DNA from: Gimesia sp.
Lineage (GTDB): Bacteria; Planctomycetota; Planctomycetia; Planctomycetales; Planctomycetaceae
Reading direction: 5' to 3'
Length of the DNA stretch: 64,000 nt
NCBI RefSeq assembly: GCF_040219335.1
Contig: NZ_JAVJSQ010000029.1
Coordinates: 620,001-684,000 of the forward strand
Shown: piece by piece, positions 1 to 9,861 of the stretch
How positions within the stretch are numbered: the stretch's first letter is position 1
Layout of the letters: the number at the start of each line of letters is the position of its first letter
Notes under the pieces: model-generated
Told to the model about the DNA's origin: nothing
The model's database searches: none
What the model saw: the letters and a program-made list of their open reading frames with translations, nothing else
Translations under genes and position numbers: made by a program

Positions 1-1
1 G

Positions 2-403
2 GATGAAGGCAATTCGACACGTTATCTCTGGATCATTCAGCGCGGTACCTGCGAGGTTCGCAAGCAGCTTTCCAACGGAGATGAACAGACATTGACCGAG
101 TTGGGGCCCCTGTCCATTTTTGGTGAAATGTCCTTTTTCAAACCGGCTCCGCATTCGGCGAGCGTGGTGGCGACTTCCGATGTGTCCATCGTGCGGATTC
201 CCTGGAAGAACTTCGATCAACTGCTGAAAGCGGGAGTCAGCGGGGCGCAGAAAGTCGTTTATAATACCGTGAGAATCATGTCTGACCGGTTAAGGACTAT
301 GGATAAATGGTCAGCAGAAATGGTTGAAAGCTGTGGAACCAAGACCAAGAATGCGGAATGGCACGAGTTTCGTTCCAAACTGTATTCCGACTGGCAATTC
401 TGA
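2..403 (+). CDS. Cyclic-nucleotide-binding-like domain protein (3' part)
   Basis: The reading frame is open from the first full codon, so the start lies before the window; 133 residues are visible. They look like the second half of a Crp/CAP-type cNMP-binding beta-roll (IIQRGTCEVRKQ, then FGEMSFF, then a helix ending NTVRIMSDRLR) followed by a short tail with no helix-turn-helix. In cNMP-binding members the phosphate cassette has an Arg after FGE (PRAA-like); here the matching stretch reads PAPHSASVVA, with no Arg. I infer a domain that may bind no cyclic nucleotide and may serve as a sensor or docking module. Family assignment is fairly secure, role unknown. Confidence 0.7.
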   Translation, partial: DEGNSTRYLWIIQRGTCEVRKQLSNGDEQTLTELGPLSIFGEMSFFKPAPHSASVVATSDVSIVRIPWKNFDQLLKAGVSGAQKVVYNTVRIMSDRLRTMDKWSAEMVESCGTKTKNAEWHEFRSKLYSDWQF

Positions 404-692
404 GCACAGGTCTCTCCGGGAACTCAAATTCTTCTGGAGAGTGTTTAAAATAGATAAAATTAGAAGGTTATCAGCGCGAAAAGTGATCCCGCGTTGACAC
501 ATTTCCGCTGATTGCTGATACTTCGGAATGCGGAACCCGGTTCGTCTGGACTGCGGTGGGCGATACAGAAGCGCACCGGCCGGGGAAAGTCTGTGTCAAT
601 ATTTTAGAGAATCCACATTCCACAGCTGTTGTCTGTTTCAGATTAACCCGGTGGCAGGGGCCGGTGAATCCCTGCTTAGATCGCTTGAAGCT

Positions 693-1967
693 ATGAGTAG
701 TACGACCGAATTAGACCTGGCGCAATACACCGAACAACTGGCTCAGCAGGCCCGCGCAGCGTCGCGTAAACTGGTTTCCGCTAATGGGAATCAGAAGAAT
801 GCCTGGCTCCGCCGGATGACCGAACTGATTCGGGAACGGACTCCTGATTTACTGGCTGCGAACGAACGCGATATCGAGCAGGCTCCCGAATACGGTTTGT
901 CGGAAGCGTCGATTGACCGTTTGCGATTGACCGCAGCGCGGCTCGAGGGCATCATCACGGCGCTGGAAGAGATCATGGCTTTGCCTAATCCGGTTGGCGA
1001 AGTGATTGACAGTAACATGCGTCCCAACGGTCTGCTGGTAACCCGCGTGCGGGTGCCTCTGGGCGTGGTGTTCTTCATTTATGAGTCGCGTCCGAACGTG
1101 ACCATTGATGCGGCAGCATTATGCGTCAAGAGTGGCAATGCGGTGATTTTACGCGGCGGAAAAGAAGCCTTTCACAGCAATATGGCCTTTTATCAGCTGC
1201 TGCAGGAAGGGCTCCGCGACGTGGGGCTGCCTGAGCAGGCCGTCCAACTGGTAGAGACCACTGACCGCGAAGCGGTGGGGCATTTTCTGAAGTTGAACAA
1301 ATACATTGATGTGACCATTCCCCGTGGCGGTAAGGGGCTGATCGAGCGTGTGGCCCGCGATGCCACGATGCCAGTGATCAAGCATTTCGATGGAATCTGC
1401 CACGTCTACCTCGATAAGACGGCGGATCCGGAACTGGCTAAGCGGATTACGGTCAACAGTAAGTGTCAGCGGCCCGGCGTGTGTAATGCCGCCGAGTGTC
1501 TGCTGGTGCATGCGGACGTCGCAGAGACGTTATTGCCCGAAGTTGCGAAAGCACTGCTGGATGCGGGAGTTGAGCTGCGGTGTTGTCCCCGGTCACTGGA
1601 ACTGGTGGGAACCGGGGTGCCTGCGACCGAGGAAGATTATGGGACCGAATACGGGGCGAAGATCCTCTCGGTTAAGGTCGTTGAGGATATGGATGCTGCG
1701 ATTCAGCACATTCATCAGTACGGTTCGGGGCATACCGAATCCATCATTACGACCGAACTGGCGGCAGCGGAGAAGTTCACGACCGAGGTCGATTCAGCGG
1801 CTGTGATTGTGAATGCCAGCACACGTTTCAATGACGGAGGCGAGTTCGGCCTGGGAGCGGAAATCGGTATCAGTACAGATAAATTTCATGCACGTGGGCC
1901 CTGCGGGCTCAACGAATTGACGAGCTATAAATACGTGGCCCATGGAGCTGGGCAGATCAGAGAATAG
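693..1967 (+). CDS. proA: Glutamate-5-semialdehyde dehydrogenase (gamma-glutamyl phosphate reductase)
   Basis: NADPH-dependent reduction of gamma-glutamyl phosphate to glutamate semialdehyde, second step of proline synthesis, cytosolic. The frame stays open back to 528, but the first 55 codons look non-coding; the ATG at 693 begins [17 protein letters not shown] and gives 424 residues, the usual ProA length. Visible signature parts are the [16 protein letters not shown] stretch, RGGKEA, and the catalytic cysteine in [10 protein letters not shown]. The partner kinase gene proB is not beside it. It is followed 75 bases later by fliM, with no terminator that I can see between them. A proline-degrading PutA-type enzyme lies far away at 34.4-37.4 kb. 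Confidence 0.95.
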   Translation: MSSTTELDLAQYTEQLAQQARAASRKLVSANGNQKNAWLRRMTELIRERTPDLLAANERDIEQAPEYGLSEASIDRLRLTAARLEGIITALEEIMALPNPVGEVIDSNMRPNGLLVTRVRVPLGVVFFIYESRPNVTIDAAALCVKSGNAVILRGGKEAFHSNMAFYQLLQEGLRDVGLPEQAVQLVETTDREAVGHFLKLNKYIDVTIPRGGKGLIERVARDATMPVIKHFDGICHVYLDKTADPELAKRITVNSKCQRPGVCNAAECLLVHADVAETLLPEVAKALLDAGVELRCCPRSLELVGTGVPATEEDYGTEYGAKILSVKVVEDMDAAIQHIHQYGSGHTESIITTELAAAEKFTTEVDSAAVIVNASTRFNDGGEFGLGAEIGISTDKFHARGPCGLNELTSYKYVAHGAGQIRE

Positions 1968-2042
1968 AGGGGATACAAGTTTTTGCGACCCGGCCGGTGA
2001 GCCTCATATCCCGGCGGGCTGTGAATTACAGGGAGGCCAGGG

Positions 2043-3092
2043 ATGGCAGACGTACTCAGTCAAAATGAAGTGGAATCGTTATTATCGGCGTTGGATCCTT
2101 CTGCCGGCTCTACCGGGGGAGGAAGTCGACCAGCGGCCCGGAATACCGATTTCAATTCCCAGATCAGCATCTACGACTTCAAGCGTCCGGAACGCGTCAG
2201 TAAAGAGCAGATGCGGGCGTTTCGCGCTTTGCATGAAAGCTTCAGCCGGGAGTTCGGTGCGGCACTCAGCGGGATGCTGCGGTCGATTATTGAAGTCAAA
2301 CTGATCAGTGTGGACCAGCTGACGTATTCTGAATTCGTCTTCAGTCTGGAGAACCCGACCTGTTTCAACCTGCTCGAATCCGAGACGCTGGACGGGCATA
2401 TTATTCTGGATATCAGCCCTTCAATTATCTTCCCGATCATCGACCGGCTGCTGGGTGGGGATGGCCACACGCACGGTGCCTACCCCAACCGGGCTCTTAC
2501 CGAGATCGAAATCCGCCTGGTGTCGCGTATTACCGGCCTGGCGATTGAGGGGATCGAATCTGCCTGGAGCAACCTCTGCGACTGGAAGCTGCGGGTTTCC
2601 CAGGTGGAAAGTAATCCCCAGCTGGTTCAGATCGTGCCGCCGAACGAAGTGATCGTGCTGATCTCTTTCGAAGTGACGATGGGGGAGACCCGGGGAATTA
2701 TCAACCTCTGTATTCCCTTTAATACGATTGAGCCGCTGTCGAACAAGCTGACTTCAGATACCTGGTCGGCTTATAAGAAGAAAACGCCTGACATGCGTCA
2801 GCAGTTGAATCTGGAAGCGAGTGTCTCCAAGTCCAAGATCGAGATGAAGGTAGAGCTGGATCACAGTCGGCTGACTGCAGGTGAGGTAATGAATCTGGCG
2901 GTCGGTGATGTGATCATGTGTAACAAGGGGAGTGCCCAGAGCCTGACGGTGGAAATCGAAGGGGCGCCGGTCTTCACAGCTTATCCCGGAGTTTATAAGG
3001 GGCATAAGGCGATCAGCATTGAAAAAATGCTGGCGGTACCCAAGGATATCATCGAGCAGCGAATCAAGCAGGTGGAAGCAGGCCAGGCCTGA
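2043..3092 (+). CDS. fliM: Flagellar motor switch protein FliM
   Basis: Part of the C-ring that sets rotation direction through CheY-P binding, at the cytoplasmic face of the flagellar base. 349 residues, normal length. The N-terminus ([19 protein letters not shown]) is the typical CheY-P-binding segment; the middle CheC-like domain holds the [12 protein letters not shown] and LGGDG stretches, and the C-terminal SpoA domain includes [18 protein letters not shown] lies just upstream of the ATG. Unusually it is not in a flagellar cluster: neighbours are proA and ribosomal protein genes. Planctomycetes often have scattered flagellar genes, so this is likely a functional solitary copy. Confidence 0.96.
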   Translation: MADVLSQNEVESLLSALDPSAGSTGGGSRPAARNTDFNSQISIYDFKRPERVSKEQMRAFRALHESFSREFGAALSGMLRSIIEVKLISVDQLTYSEFVFSLENPTCFNLLESETLDGHIILDISPSIIFPIIDRLLGGDGHTHGAYPNRALTEIEIRLVSRITGLAIEGIESAWSNLCDWKLRVSQVESNPQLVQIVPPNEVIVLISFEVTMGETRGIINLCIPFNTIEPLSNKLTSDTWSAYKKKTPDMRQQLNLEASVSKSKIEMKVELDHSRLTAGEVMNLAVGDVIMCNKGSAQSLTVEIEGAPVFTAYPGVYKGHKAISIEKMLAVPKDIIEQRIKQVEAGQA

Positions 3093-3224
3093 AGCGGGCG
3101 AGCGCGCAGATGGTGTGGTCGTATGTTTATTGTTTCCTGGTTAAGCCACTGCTGAATGACTTGCAGCGGGCGTCATCGCCTGCGAGAGTGATGGATTCCG
3201 AGCGTTCACCTCGACTGAAGAATG

Positions 3225-3249
3225 CGAGTTTTCGGGAAATCGGTTTTTT
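3225..3249 (+). terminator. Possible fliM terminator
   Basis: An imperfect stem (CGAGTTT with GAAATCG, one mismatch and a G-T pair) is followed by a run of seven T. Weak stem; only tentative. Confidence 0.35.
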
Positions 3250-3376
3250 TCTCTGGAGGAATACGGAATTTACTCCCGTTTCGGTGGAAAACCAGAGGGG
3301 AGGCTGATTATACTGCCCGATCAATCTACAGCGCTACCGTTGTGGTTTCTGTTTTTATGAACAGTATTCTTTGCTG

Positions 3377-3406
3377 TTGACCGGGTGAAATCTGGTCCGG
3401 TAGAGA
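3377..3406 (+). promoter_or_regulatory. Candidate sigma70-type promoter for rpmI-rplT
   Basis: TTGACC at 3377-3382, 18-base spacer, TAGAGA at 3401-3406, about 100 bases before the rpmI ATG. Fit to consensus is moderate, and planctomycete promoters are poorly known. Confidence 0.3.
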
Positions 3407-3502
3407 GATATATAGATAGTGTCATTCAGGACTTACGCCTTGAAACTCTGTTGTGTCAGAGGGCCGGCGAAGGCTGAAGTCATTTACGAAGATTGAAGAA
3501 CA

Positions 3503-3703
3503 ATGCCCAAGCAAAAGACTCACAAAGGATTGAAGAAGCGTTTTAAGATTACCGCTTCAGGAAAAGCCAAGCACCGCAAAGCATTTCGGGGCCACATTCT
3601 GAGCAAGAAGAGCCCCAAGCGGAAAATCGGTCTGCGTAGCGATGGCGTCGTGACCGGAACGGAAGCGAAGCTGATCGTGGAAGCCCTGCGTCCCGGTTCT
3701 TAA
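3503..3703 (+). CDS. rpmI: 50S ribosomal protein bL35
   Basis: Small basic protein of the large ribosomal subunit. 66 residues, starting [20 protein letters not shown], the diagnostic L35 start, with the central [11 protein letters not shown] stretch. Followed after 83 bases by rplT, the standard pair. The usual upstream infC is missing here, so IF3 must be encoded elsewhere. Confidence 0.97.
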   Translation: MPKQKTHKGLKKRFKITASGKAKHRKAFRGHILSKKSPKRKIGLRSDGVVTGTEAKLIVEALRPGS

Positions 3704-3786
3704 ACCGTTCCCGATTCCCCAGACGACGGCACGCGGGGAAACGATCCTGACAGAATCCAGATTACACATTCAGTTGGAAAGTAATA

Positions 3787-4143
3787 ATGCGAGTTAGCAA
3801 AGGTTCAGCTCGACGTCGAGCCAAGAAAAGACTGTTTAAAGAAGCCCGTGGTAATTACGGTGGCCGCAGCAAGTTGTTGCGTACCGTAAAAGAAACAATC
3901 ATTCGGTCTCGTGCTTACGCCTACCGTGACCGTCGGGTTCGCAAACGTGAATTCCGTGCTCTGTGGATTACCCGTATCACCGCTGCCTGTCGTGCACGGG
4001 GTACGAACTATTCGCAGTTCATTAACGGTCTGTCCAAAGCGGGCATCACGCTGAACCGGAAGTCTCTCAGCGAACTGGCGATTTCTCAGCCTCAGGTCTT
4101 CGATGAGATCGTCAAAGCAGCACAGGCAGCTCTGGCAGCATAA
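3787..4143 (+). CDS. rplT: 50S ribosomal protein bL20
   Basis: Assembly protein of the large subunit, binding 23S rRNA; in other bacteria it also represses its own operon. 118 residues, normal length, with the family's N-terminal basic helix ([19 protein letters not shown]) and the [18 protein letters not shown] stretch. GGAAAG precedes the ATG. Ends just before a strong hairpin terminator, so rpmI-rplT is a two-gene unit. Confidence 0.98.
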   Translation: MRVSKGSARRRAKKRLFKEARGNYGGRSKLLRTVKETIIRSRAYAYRDRRVRKREFRALWITRITAACRARGTNYSQFINGLSKAGITLNRKSLSELAISQPQVFDEIVKAAQAALAA

Positions 4144-4173
4144 TCTGCCTTTCTGCTGAAATAAGCCAAATTC

Positions 4174-4204
4174 CAGCCGGATCTGTTTTTAACAGGTCCG
4201 GCTG
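4174..4204 (+). terminator. Terminator after rplT
   Basis: CAGCCGGA and TCCGGCTG pair, with an inner CTGTT/ACAG helix, followed by GTTTGC. A stable stem although the T run is short. Confidence 0.75.
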
Positions 4205-4345
4205 TTTGCGTTGGTATCCGGCTGCGGGGAGAGCGAAAATTGCCATACGCAAAACGGGAAGGATCTGGTAAATTCAGTCATCGTTCCCGCCTGTGGGCTT
4301 AGGCAGGCCTGGGTTTCTCGTTTTATTGCAGGGAGGCAGGAGAGT

Positions 4346-4792
4346 ATGACTCACTTAAAGCGAGTATCGTACCGACCGCAGCAGCTCCGAAAATTGCTGC
4401 TGGCGTGGGCGCTGGGCGTGTCGTTCGTCTGTCTCCTGGCTGGTTGTACCGGCGTGCGTCGCGTAGTGCCTGCCCCGCTGGTGTTTGAAGAGCAGTCTCA
4501 GAAGATCCTGGCGATTGCTCCTTTGGGCACGCCGAAAACCGAGGCGATTCAAAAGCTGACGGACGCCGGAATCAGCGGGGAATTTGCTTCCAGTCCGTCC
4601 ATATATTACTGCGATCTGTGGGAGCAGGAGGACGGAAACCGCTGGCACATGAATGTCGCGTTGCTGTTTAATGAGCAGGGCGAGCTCTATAAGACGCGGC
4701 CCGCTCAGGCGGATGTCACCTGGCAGAGTGCGGAAGAGGCGGCTGACAGTCAGCAGGTGACCGGACAGGCGACCGAGCAGATGCTTCAGTGA
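4346..4792 (+). CDS. Small lipoprotein of unknown function
   Basis: 148 residues from the ATG at 4346, which has a GGGAGGCAGGAG ribosome site; the frame stays open upstream but that part lacks a signal. The protein begins with basic residues and a hydrophobic stretch ending LLAGC, a lipobox with the acylated cysteine at residue 34. The mature part has an IAPLGTPKTEAIQKLTDAGI segment, which resembles the short modules that pass through SmpA/OmlA-type lipoproteins, but I cannot claim that family. Convergent with the zinc-ribbon gene. Role unknown; membrane anchoring is inferred from the lipobox. Confidence 0.8.
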   Translation: MTHLKRVSYRPQQLRKLLLAWALGVSFVCLLAGCTGVRRVVPAPLVFEEQSQKILAIAPLGTPKTEAIQKLTDAGISGEFASSPSIYYCDLWEQEDGNRWHMNVALLFNEQGELYKTRPAQADVTWQSAEEAADSQQVTGQATEQMLQ

Positions 4793-4810
4793 GTTTGGGA
4801 GTCTGAGGCT

Positions 4811-5260
4811 TCAACTGTCGACGGGGTCGGCAGGTTTTTCCAGCAGCTGAATATGGCCCTTGCAGAACTTGCAGGCGGCGACAGAGCCCAGGTATTTGCG
4901 GGCGATACGCAGTTCTTCTTTGCAGTGGGGGCACCCGGTGTAGAACGCGGACGCGACATGGCTGCGGGATTCGTCCGGGAGCTGGATTGTGGACTGACAG
5001 AAGTTGCAGCTGACCTGTTTGCCCAGATACTTTTTGTGGACCCGGAGTTCTTTACGGCAGTCGGGGCACTGGAAGTAGAAACCGATTGGAAAGGCGTCTA
5101 TGCGGACGGCGAGTTCCTTGAGCGGGTGAAAAGCCGGGATCTCGACGGTGTCGTGTTCGAGGTCTTCATTCAGCAACTCACGACAGGTCTGGCAGTGAAC
5201 GAGGTTCGCAGGCATGTCCTCCCCACAGCGTGGACAGGGGCCGCCGGGCCAAGCGGGCAT
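4811..5260 (-). CDS. Triple zinc-ribbon protein
   Basis: 149 residues from the ATG at 5258-5260, preceded by AAGGA; further upstream codons look spurious. Three CxxC...CxxC zinc ribbons are visible: the first has Cys 9, 12, 23 and 26, and the other two are near copies of each other (CPDCRKELRV...CNFC and CPHCKEELRI...CKFC, each with a KYLG core). Such double ribbons of planctomycetes are found alone or as fused sensor parts. Predicted cytoplasmic, since no signal peptide. Binding partner unknown. Transcribed after the PQQ protein gene, from which a terminator separates it. Confidence 0.8.
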   Translation of the reverse strand: MPAWPGGPCPRCGEDMPANLVHCQTCRELLNEDLEHDTVEIPAFHPLKELAVRIDAFPIGFYFQCPDCRKELRVHKKYLGKQVSCNFCQSTIQLPDESRSHVASAFYTGCPHCKEELRIARKYLGSVAACKFCKGHIQLLEKPADPVDS

Positions 5261-5355
5261 GGTCAGTCCTTCTTTTTCAAAAGTATAATCAGAGTCACTG
5301 ACAGATTTGAGATGGCCCGGTATCTCGTCTGGAGAGTCTGTCAAAAGGAAATGGA

Positions 5356-5384
5356 ACGGGCTTCCAGAGAACACGGAAGCCCGT
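5356..5384 (-). terminator. Terminator after the PQQ-repeat gene
   Basis: Perfect 10-bp stem, ACGGGCTTCC with GGAAGCCCGT, nine-base loop; on the minus strand the 3' side continues TCCATTTCCTTTT. It lies between the end of the 421-residue PQQ gene and the zinc-ribbon start. Confidence 0.75.
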
Positions 5385-5473
5385 CATACCGTTGTAACTG
5401 AATTATAACAGAACCCGTGATTGATATGAATCAGTTTTTTCTAATTCTAAATCCTTCACGGCTGTGTCTGTAA

Positions 5474-6739
5474 TTACTTTTTGGCTTCGAGGCAGTAGAG
5501 ATGCTTGAAGGTTCGCAGGAACATGCGTCCGTTGGCGACGACCACGGTAGCGTGGCTCTGGTCTCCAAGCTTGATTTTTTCGTAAGCTTTGAATTTGGGT
5601 GAGGCGTCGACCATGGCGACTTCGCCATTTTCGTCGATGCAGTACAGGACGCCGTTAATGCAGACGGGAGAGCTGCTGTAGTCACCAGCGATACGTTCGG
5701 TCCAGACGTTCTTCTGGGTGGCGAGATCAACACAGCTGATTACGCCGGCATCGCCCCAGAGGTAGAGGTGTCCTTCGTAGACAACGGGGGTCGGCACATA
5801 AGGCAGTTTGGTGGACCGTTCGTATTTGATATGGGTTTCCTTGATGTTGCCGGATCCGGTGGGATCGACGCCGTAGAGCAGCTTGCCGCGACCTCCGCCG
5901 CCACAGGTGGCGAAAATGAGTCCTTCGCCGTAGACGGGTGAGGAAACAGTTCGCATGGGAAATTCACCGGTGGTCCAGTTAACTTTTCCATTTTCCGGAT
6001 CGAGGCTGCTGATGCCGGTTGCGCCACTGACGCAGATCAGCTGAGGTCCTGTGTTGGGGTGTTCGATGATAATCGGAGTCGCATAGGAGGTTCTCCGGAC
6101 GGCCCGGTCGGCTTTCCAGACGATTTCTCCGTTGAGCTTGTTGAAGGCGGTGACCGAGCTGGGCCCCTGCTGATCGTTGGTGGCGATGACCAGGTTCTTG
6201 TAGATCATGGGAGAACTGCCGTGACCGTGCTGGCTGGTGAAAGAGCCCAGGTCGCGTTCCCAGATCTTATTGCCTTTGAAGTCGTAGCAGATGAGCATGT
6301 AAGATTCTTCGTCGGCGAATTCGACGTATACGTGCTCGCCGTCGGTGGCCGGCGTGCTGGAGGCCCAGCTGCCTTTGCGGTGCTTGTGGCTCTTTTTCAG
6401 TTTGGTTTCCCGTTTCCACTTTTCTTCCCCGGTTTTGGGATCGAGGCAAAACAGGTAGCGTGTTTCGCCTTCACCCAGGGCGGCGGTGACGAACAGGTTG
6501 TCTCCCCAGATGGAGGGAGACGAGTGTCCGAGGCCCGGGAGTTCCTTGTGCCAGGCGTAGTCCTTTTCGGTCCAGCTTTGGGGAAAGCCCTTCTCACTGG
6601 AGAGGCCGGAGCCGTCAATCCCCCGGAAACGAGGCCAGTTTTCGGCCTGAATGGTGGAAAACGCCAGCAGACAGAAACAGAAGGCTGCTGTGAACTTCAG
6701 GGCAGGAGAGAACGCACGGGAAGGCAGTAGATCTTTCAT
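5474..6739 (-). CDS. Secreted PQQ-like beta-propeller protein
   Basis: 421 residues. Residues 1-32 form a signal peptide (hydrophobic core FCFCLLAFSTIQA) before ENWPRFRGIDGSG, the typical start of planctomycete PQQ-propeller proteins. Repeated blades follow, with motifs such as LFCLDPKTGEEKWKRE, LICYDFKGNKIWERD, SSLDPENGKVNW and LYCIDENGEVAMVD. The family includes BamB and alcohol dehydrogenase folds, but most planctomycete members have no known substrate and lack the dehydrogenase active site; here I see no catalytic motif and infer a binding or scaffold role outside the cytoplasm. Monocistronic by its own terminator. Confidence 0.88.
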   Translation of the reverse strand: MKDLLPSRAFSPALKFTAAFCFCLLAFSTIQAENWPRFRGIDGSGLSSEKGFPQSWTEKDYAWHKELPGLGHSSPSIWGDNLFVTAALGEGETRYLFCLDPKTGEEKWKRETKLKKSHKHRKGSWASSTPATDGEHVYVEFADEESYMLICYDFKGNKIWERDLGSFTSQHGHGSSPMIYKNLVIATNDQQGPSSVTAFNKLNGEIVWKADRAVRRTSYATPIIIEHPNTGPQLICVSGATGISSLDPENGKVNWTTGEFPMRTVSSPVYGEGLIFATCGGGGRGKLLYGVDPTGSGNIKETHIKYERSTKLPYVPTPVVYEGHLYLWGDAGVISCVDLATQKNVWTERIAGDYSSSPVCINGVLYCIDENGEVAMVDASPKFKAYEKIKLGDQSHATVVVANGRMFLRTFKHLYCLEAKK

Positions 6740-6977
6740 GGGAGATTCTCTAAATGCGGAATTACAGGCAGGATGTTATTGAGATTTCACAGGATTAGCT
6801 TGACGAATTTTATGTTCTGGTGCAAGTTAATTGAATATAATATTTGATAGGGCTATCGTAAGTAAACAGGGCGTACGGGTTTCGGCAATGTTTGCGAAAC
6901 GCATGCCTGTCAGTTCTTTCATGAGGCATCAGGTGCACGGGCCGGAGGTCTGTGTGTTCTTTCCTGCGTAATTATCT

Positions 6978-9011
6978 ATGCATAATTCTGAAAAACAAAA
7001 TTCCAAGACCGCCTCAACGGTGGCCTACCTGATCGTGCAGGAAGTGGACGAACGGGGCAAGGTCTACCGTCTGGTGGACCGCCAGGTGACGACCATCGGG
7101 CGTGCTCCGACCAATCGAATCGTACTGGATGACGAAGTCTGCAGCCGCAGCCACTGTGAGATCTTCTACAGCGATGGTGGCTGGTACATTCGGGATCTGG
7201 GAAGCCGTAACGGCACATTGGTGCAGGGGCTCGCGATTGCGCAGGACCATCGACTGCAGGAAGGGGATGTGGTCGAGATTGGTGACAGCGAAGCGATCTT
7301 CACTTTCGATGTTTCGCGATTCTCTTCGCGTCCGACTTCGGACGGCTCGAGTGCGGTGATCGATAGTGAGACGATGGGAGTCGGGCAGCAGTCGAGCTGG
7401 GATGAGCTGAATATGCCCGAGATTATTCAGCGCAAAAGCCATACCCGTTTTCATACGCCGCCCCCCGCGTCGCAGATCGACCGTGATCGCGCCAGCCGGG
7501 AACTGGGGCGTCTGTATCGACTGGCCCTGGAGATGGGCAATGCCCAGTCCGAACAGGAGTTGTGTCAGATTGTGCTCAACGGTTTGTTTGAAGGGACGAG
7601 TGCCGACATCGGCGCGATTCTGAACCTCGATCCGAGTAAAAGCCTGCCCCGCAAGCCGGAAAATCTGAGGGTGATCGCATTTCAGTCCGTGGATGAGCTG
7701 CCTTATCGGAAGCCGTCCGACTACCTTTCCAAGATGGTCTTCGACGAGGGGGATGCGCTGCTGGCGCACAACATCGCCGATGACAGCAAGCTCTCGACAC
7801 GCGACAGCCTGGGGAAGATTCATGCCCAGAGTGTGATCTGTGCTCCTCTACGTAACAAGAACGGAGTGTCGGGGCTGATTCACCTTTATTCGACCAACCC
7901 CGATAATCCGCTGGATTCAGAGGATCTGGAATTCACGCTGGCGCTCGCCGATCAACTGGCGGTATCACTGCAGAACCTGAGTGAGAAACTGCAGCTCTCA
8001 GACGGTCTGGCTCGGATGGAGGGGGAGAACAAGGCACTCCGCGAACAGCTGGAACTGGAGAGCGAGCTGGTGGGGCAGAGCCCGAGCATGGTGGCATTGA
8101 AGGAACAGATTCTCCGCATCGCCCCGACGGATGCGAGCGTATTGATCCGGGGGGAGAGTGGGGTCGGGAAAGAACTGGTGGCCCGGGCGATTCACTTCAA
8201 CAGTCATCGGAAGAAGCAGCCGTTCGTCTGTATGAACTGTGCGGCGTTGAGTGAGGGGCTGCTGGAAAGCGAGCTGTTCGGCCACGAGAAGGGGGCCTTC
8301 ACCGGCGCGACGAGTCAGAAACCCGGGAAATTCGAACAGGCGCACCGTGGGTCGCTGTTTCTGGATGAAGTCGGGGAGATGTCCCTGGCGGTCCAGGCGA
8401 AGTTTCTCCGCGTGCTGGAAGGACACTCCTTCGAGCGAGTCGGGGGGAGTGCCTCAATTGACGTCGATGTTCGCGTCGTGGCGGCGACGAACCGCGATAT
8501 GGAGAAGGCGGTTGCCAAGGGGACGTTTCGGCAGGACCTCTATTTCCGGCTGCATGTGGTAGAGGTGAGTGTTGATCCGTTGCGGGTGCGTGCGGATGAT
8601 ATTCTGTTGCTGGCGAACTACTTCCTCAACCGGTTCGTGACGAAAACGGGGCGTCCGATACGCGGGTTCACTGACCAGGCCGAGGCTCTGCTGGAATCGT
8701 ATCACTGGCCGGGCAATGTCCGCGAACTGCAGAATACGATCGAGCGGGCTTTTATCCTGTGTACGAGTGATGTGGTGGATGCGGAGGACATTCAGCTCTC
8801 CGCGGTGGGGATGGAGAGTGATCCTCAAAGTGTGCTGCCGGCTGTGCACAGAGGCTTCCGGGAGATCTCTCTGGAAGAGGTGGAGCAGGAACATATCCTG
8901 TCGGTGTTAAATAACACCAACTGGAACAAGTCCCGATCCGCTCAGATCCTCGGTATCGAGCGGTCGACTCTGGATCGTAAGTTGAAGCGATATGGGATCA
9001 GCCGGCCTTGA
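6978..9011 (+). CDS. FHA-GAF-AAA+ sigma54-dependent transcription activator
   Basis: 677 residues. Order: FHA domain about 18-110 ([29 protein letters not shown]), which reads a phosphothreonine; GAF domain about 175-340; central AAA+ sigma54-interaction domain about 365-600 with Walker A GESGVGKE, the sigma54 loop [14 protein letters not shown] and the PGNVRELQN end; C-terminal Fis-like helix-turn-helix from about 640. It should open sigma54 promoters in response to a Ser/Thr-kinase signal. No kinase or clear sigma54 promoter lies beside it, so its targets are unknown. Start ATG at 6978 precedes [10 protein letters not shown]. Divergent from the PQQ gene. Confidence 0.93.
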   Translation: MHNSEKQNSKTASTVAYLIVQEVDERGKVYRLVDRQVTTIGRAPTNRIVLDDEVCSRSHCEIFYSDGGWYIRDLGSRNGTLVQGLAIAQDHRLQEGDVVEIGDSEAIFTFDVSRFSSRPTSDGSSAVIDSETMGVGQQSSWDELNMPEIIQRKSHTRFHTPPPASQIDRDRASRELGRLYRLALEMGNAQSEQELCQIVLNGLFEGTSADIGAILNLDPSKSLPRKPENLRVIAFQSVDELPYRKPSDYLSKMVFDEGDALLAHNIADDSKLSTRDSLGKIHAQSVICAPLRNKNGVSGLIHLYSTNPDNPLDSEDLEFTLALADQLAVSLQNLSEKLQLSDGLARMEGENKALREQLELESELVGQSPSMVALKEQILRIAPTDASVLIRGESGVGKELVARAIHFNSHRKKQPFVCMNCAALSEGLLESELFGHEKGAFTGATSQKPGKFEQAHRGSLFLDEVGEMSLAVQAKFLRVLEGHSFERVGGSASIDVDVRVVAATNRDMEKAVAKGTFRQDLYFRLHVVEVSVDPLRVRADDILLLANYFLNRFVTKTGRPIRGFTDQAEALLESYHWPGNVRELQNTIERAFILCTSDVVDAEDIQLSAVGMESDPQSVLPAVHRGFREISLEEVEQEHILSVLNNTNWNKSRSAQILGIERSTLDRKLKRYGISRP

Positions 9012-9525
9012 GCGGGCTCTGAGGGGCTCTCAGATGGGATCTGGTAAGCCAGGGCCCGGTTTTGAGTGGTCGAAAAAATCAACATCGATCGGCTGCTGAT
9101 CGGCAGGAATTGCCAGCGTTGGGAGACTTGGGTCTATGGGCGATTCGATTTCAGAGTAGTTTGCAAAAATGTCAAAAATCTTGTTGACATTTTAGCATAA
9201 AAACTCAAGAATTGTCCTGTAAACAGGGGATATCAATTGGGTGTCCTCTCTTGCGGCGCCTAGCTGCAACCTTGAACTTTCGGGATGTTTTTTCAACACC
9301 AGAACTAGAAGAGTTTCCCGCCTGATAAAAACTTCCCACACCCTTGGAGGGTGTTGCTTTCAATCTCCCAAATAACGCAATGGAAGCGTACGCTACGAGC
9401 GATTGAATTTCTCGGTTTGGTAGAGATGACTGAATTTTATTGTTCCACGTAGAGGGTTTGTCTGCTCATATGGTATGGGCTGAAAGCCTGGGCTTATTAA
9501 TTGTTGTTGGAGAAAGAAGAAGAGA
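9012..9525 (+). other. Intergenic region with promoter-like site and hairpins
   Basis: No gene seen. Contains TCTGAG/CTCAGA hairpin at 9018-9034 just after the activator stop, a TTGACA at 9184-9189, CCTG/CAGG hairpin at 9216-9227, ACACCC/GGGTGT hairpin at 9338-9354 and the 10-bp palindrome AGCGTACGCT near 9386. If the TTGACA box is used, the next gene has an untranslated leader of about 300 bases. Confidence 0.5.
9184..9212 (+). promoter_or_regulatory. Candidate promoter for the acidic 109-residue gene
   Basis: TTGACA at 9184-9189, 17-base spacer, AAGAAT at 9207-9212. The -35 match is perfect, the -10 poor. Confidence 0.35.
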
Positions 9526-9855
9526 ATGTCGGCATTTTTGATGGGTACAGATGACGTTGAGAATCTTTCATACGAACTTGAAGATGATCAGTCACTGGTC
9601 AGCTACGAAGATGGTGATTACCAGGATGAGTTCTCGGAAGATGGCTACGAGCCTAATTTTGATGCTCTGTTTGGTGAAGAAGAGTACCGTCAAATGGGCA
9701 TCAACCCGGACGAAGCTACTCAGGCCAAACCTGGATCAGAACAGAAAGTTCTGATGCTTGCCGCTCGCTATGCTGCTGGCCTGCCTCTCTGGAATCACAG
9801 TGATTGCTATGATCACGGACCAGGGGAAAACCTGCTGCAGGGTCTGCTTGCTTAA
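9526..9855 (+). CDS. Small acidic protein of unknown function
   Basis: 109 residues with a strikingly acidic first half (YELEDDQSLVSYEDGDYQDE), a FDALFGEEEYRQMG segment, and a less charged C-terminal part with LAARYAAGLPLWNHSDC. Ribosome site GGAGAAAGAAG sits before the ATG. No signal peptide or membrane helix. The codon use and context (clear ribosome site, strong terminator behind) support a real gene. I do not recognise the family. The long leader with hairpins suggests control at the RNA level, which is inference. Confidence 0.75.
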   Translation: MSAFLMGTDDVENLSYELEDDQSLVSYEDGDYQDEFSEDGYEPNFDALFGEEEYRQMGINPDEATQAKPGSEQKVLMLAARYAAGLPLWNHSDCYDHGPGENLLQGLLA

Positions 9856-9861
9856 AGCGAT

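Larger units (their letters stand above)
3093..3502 (+). other. Intergenic region before rpmI
   Basis: No convincing gene. Holds a weak terminator-like hairpin followed by seven T (3225-3249), a candidate promoter with TTGACC at 3377-3382 and TAGAGA at 3401-3406 (18-base spacer), and a small hairpin CTCTG/CAGAG at 3446-3461 that could belong to the rpmI-rplT leader. infC, which often precedes rpmI, is absent. Confidence 0.5.

Noticed and set aside
3110-3307. 65-residue frames between fliM and rpmI on both strands
   Set aside because: No ribosome site, no motif, and the region has terminator-like and promoter-like features instead.
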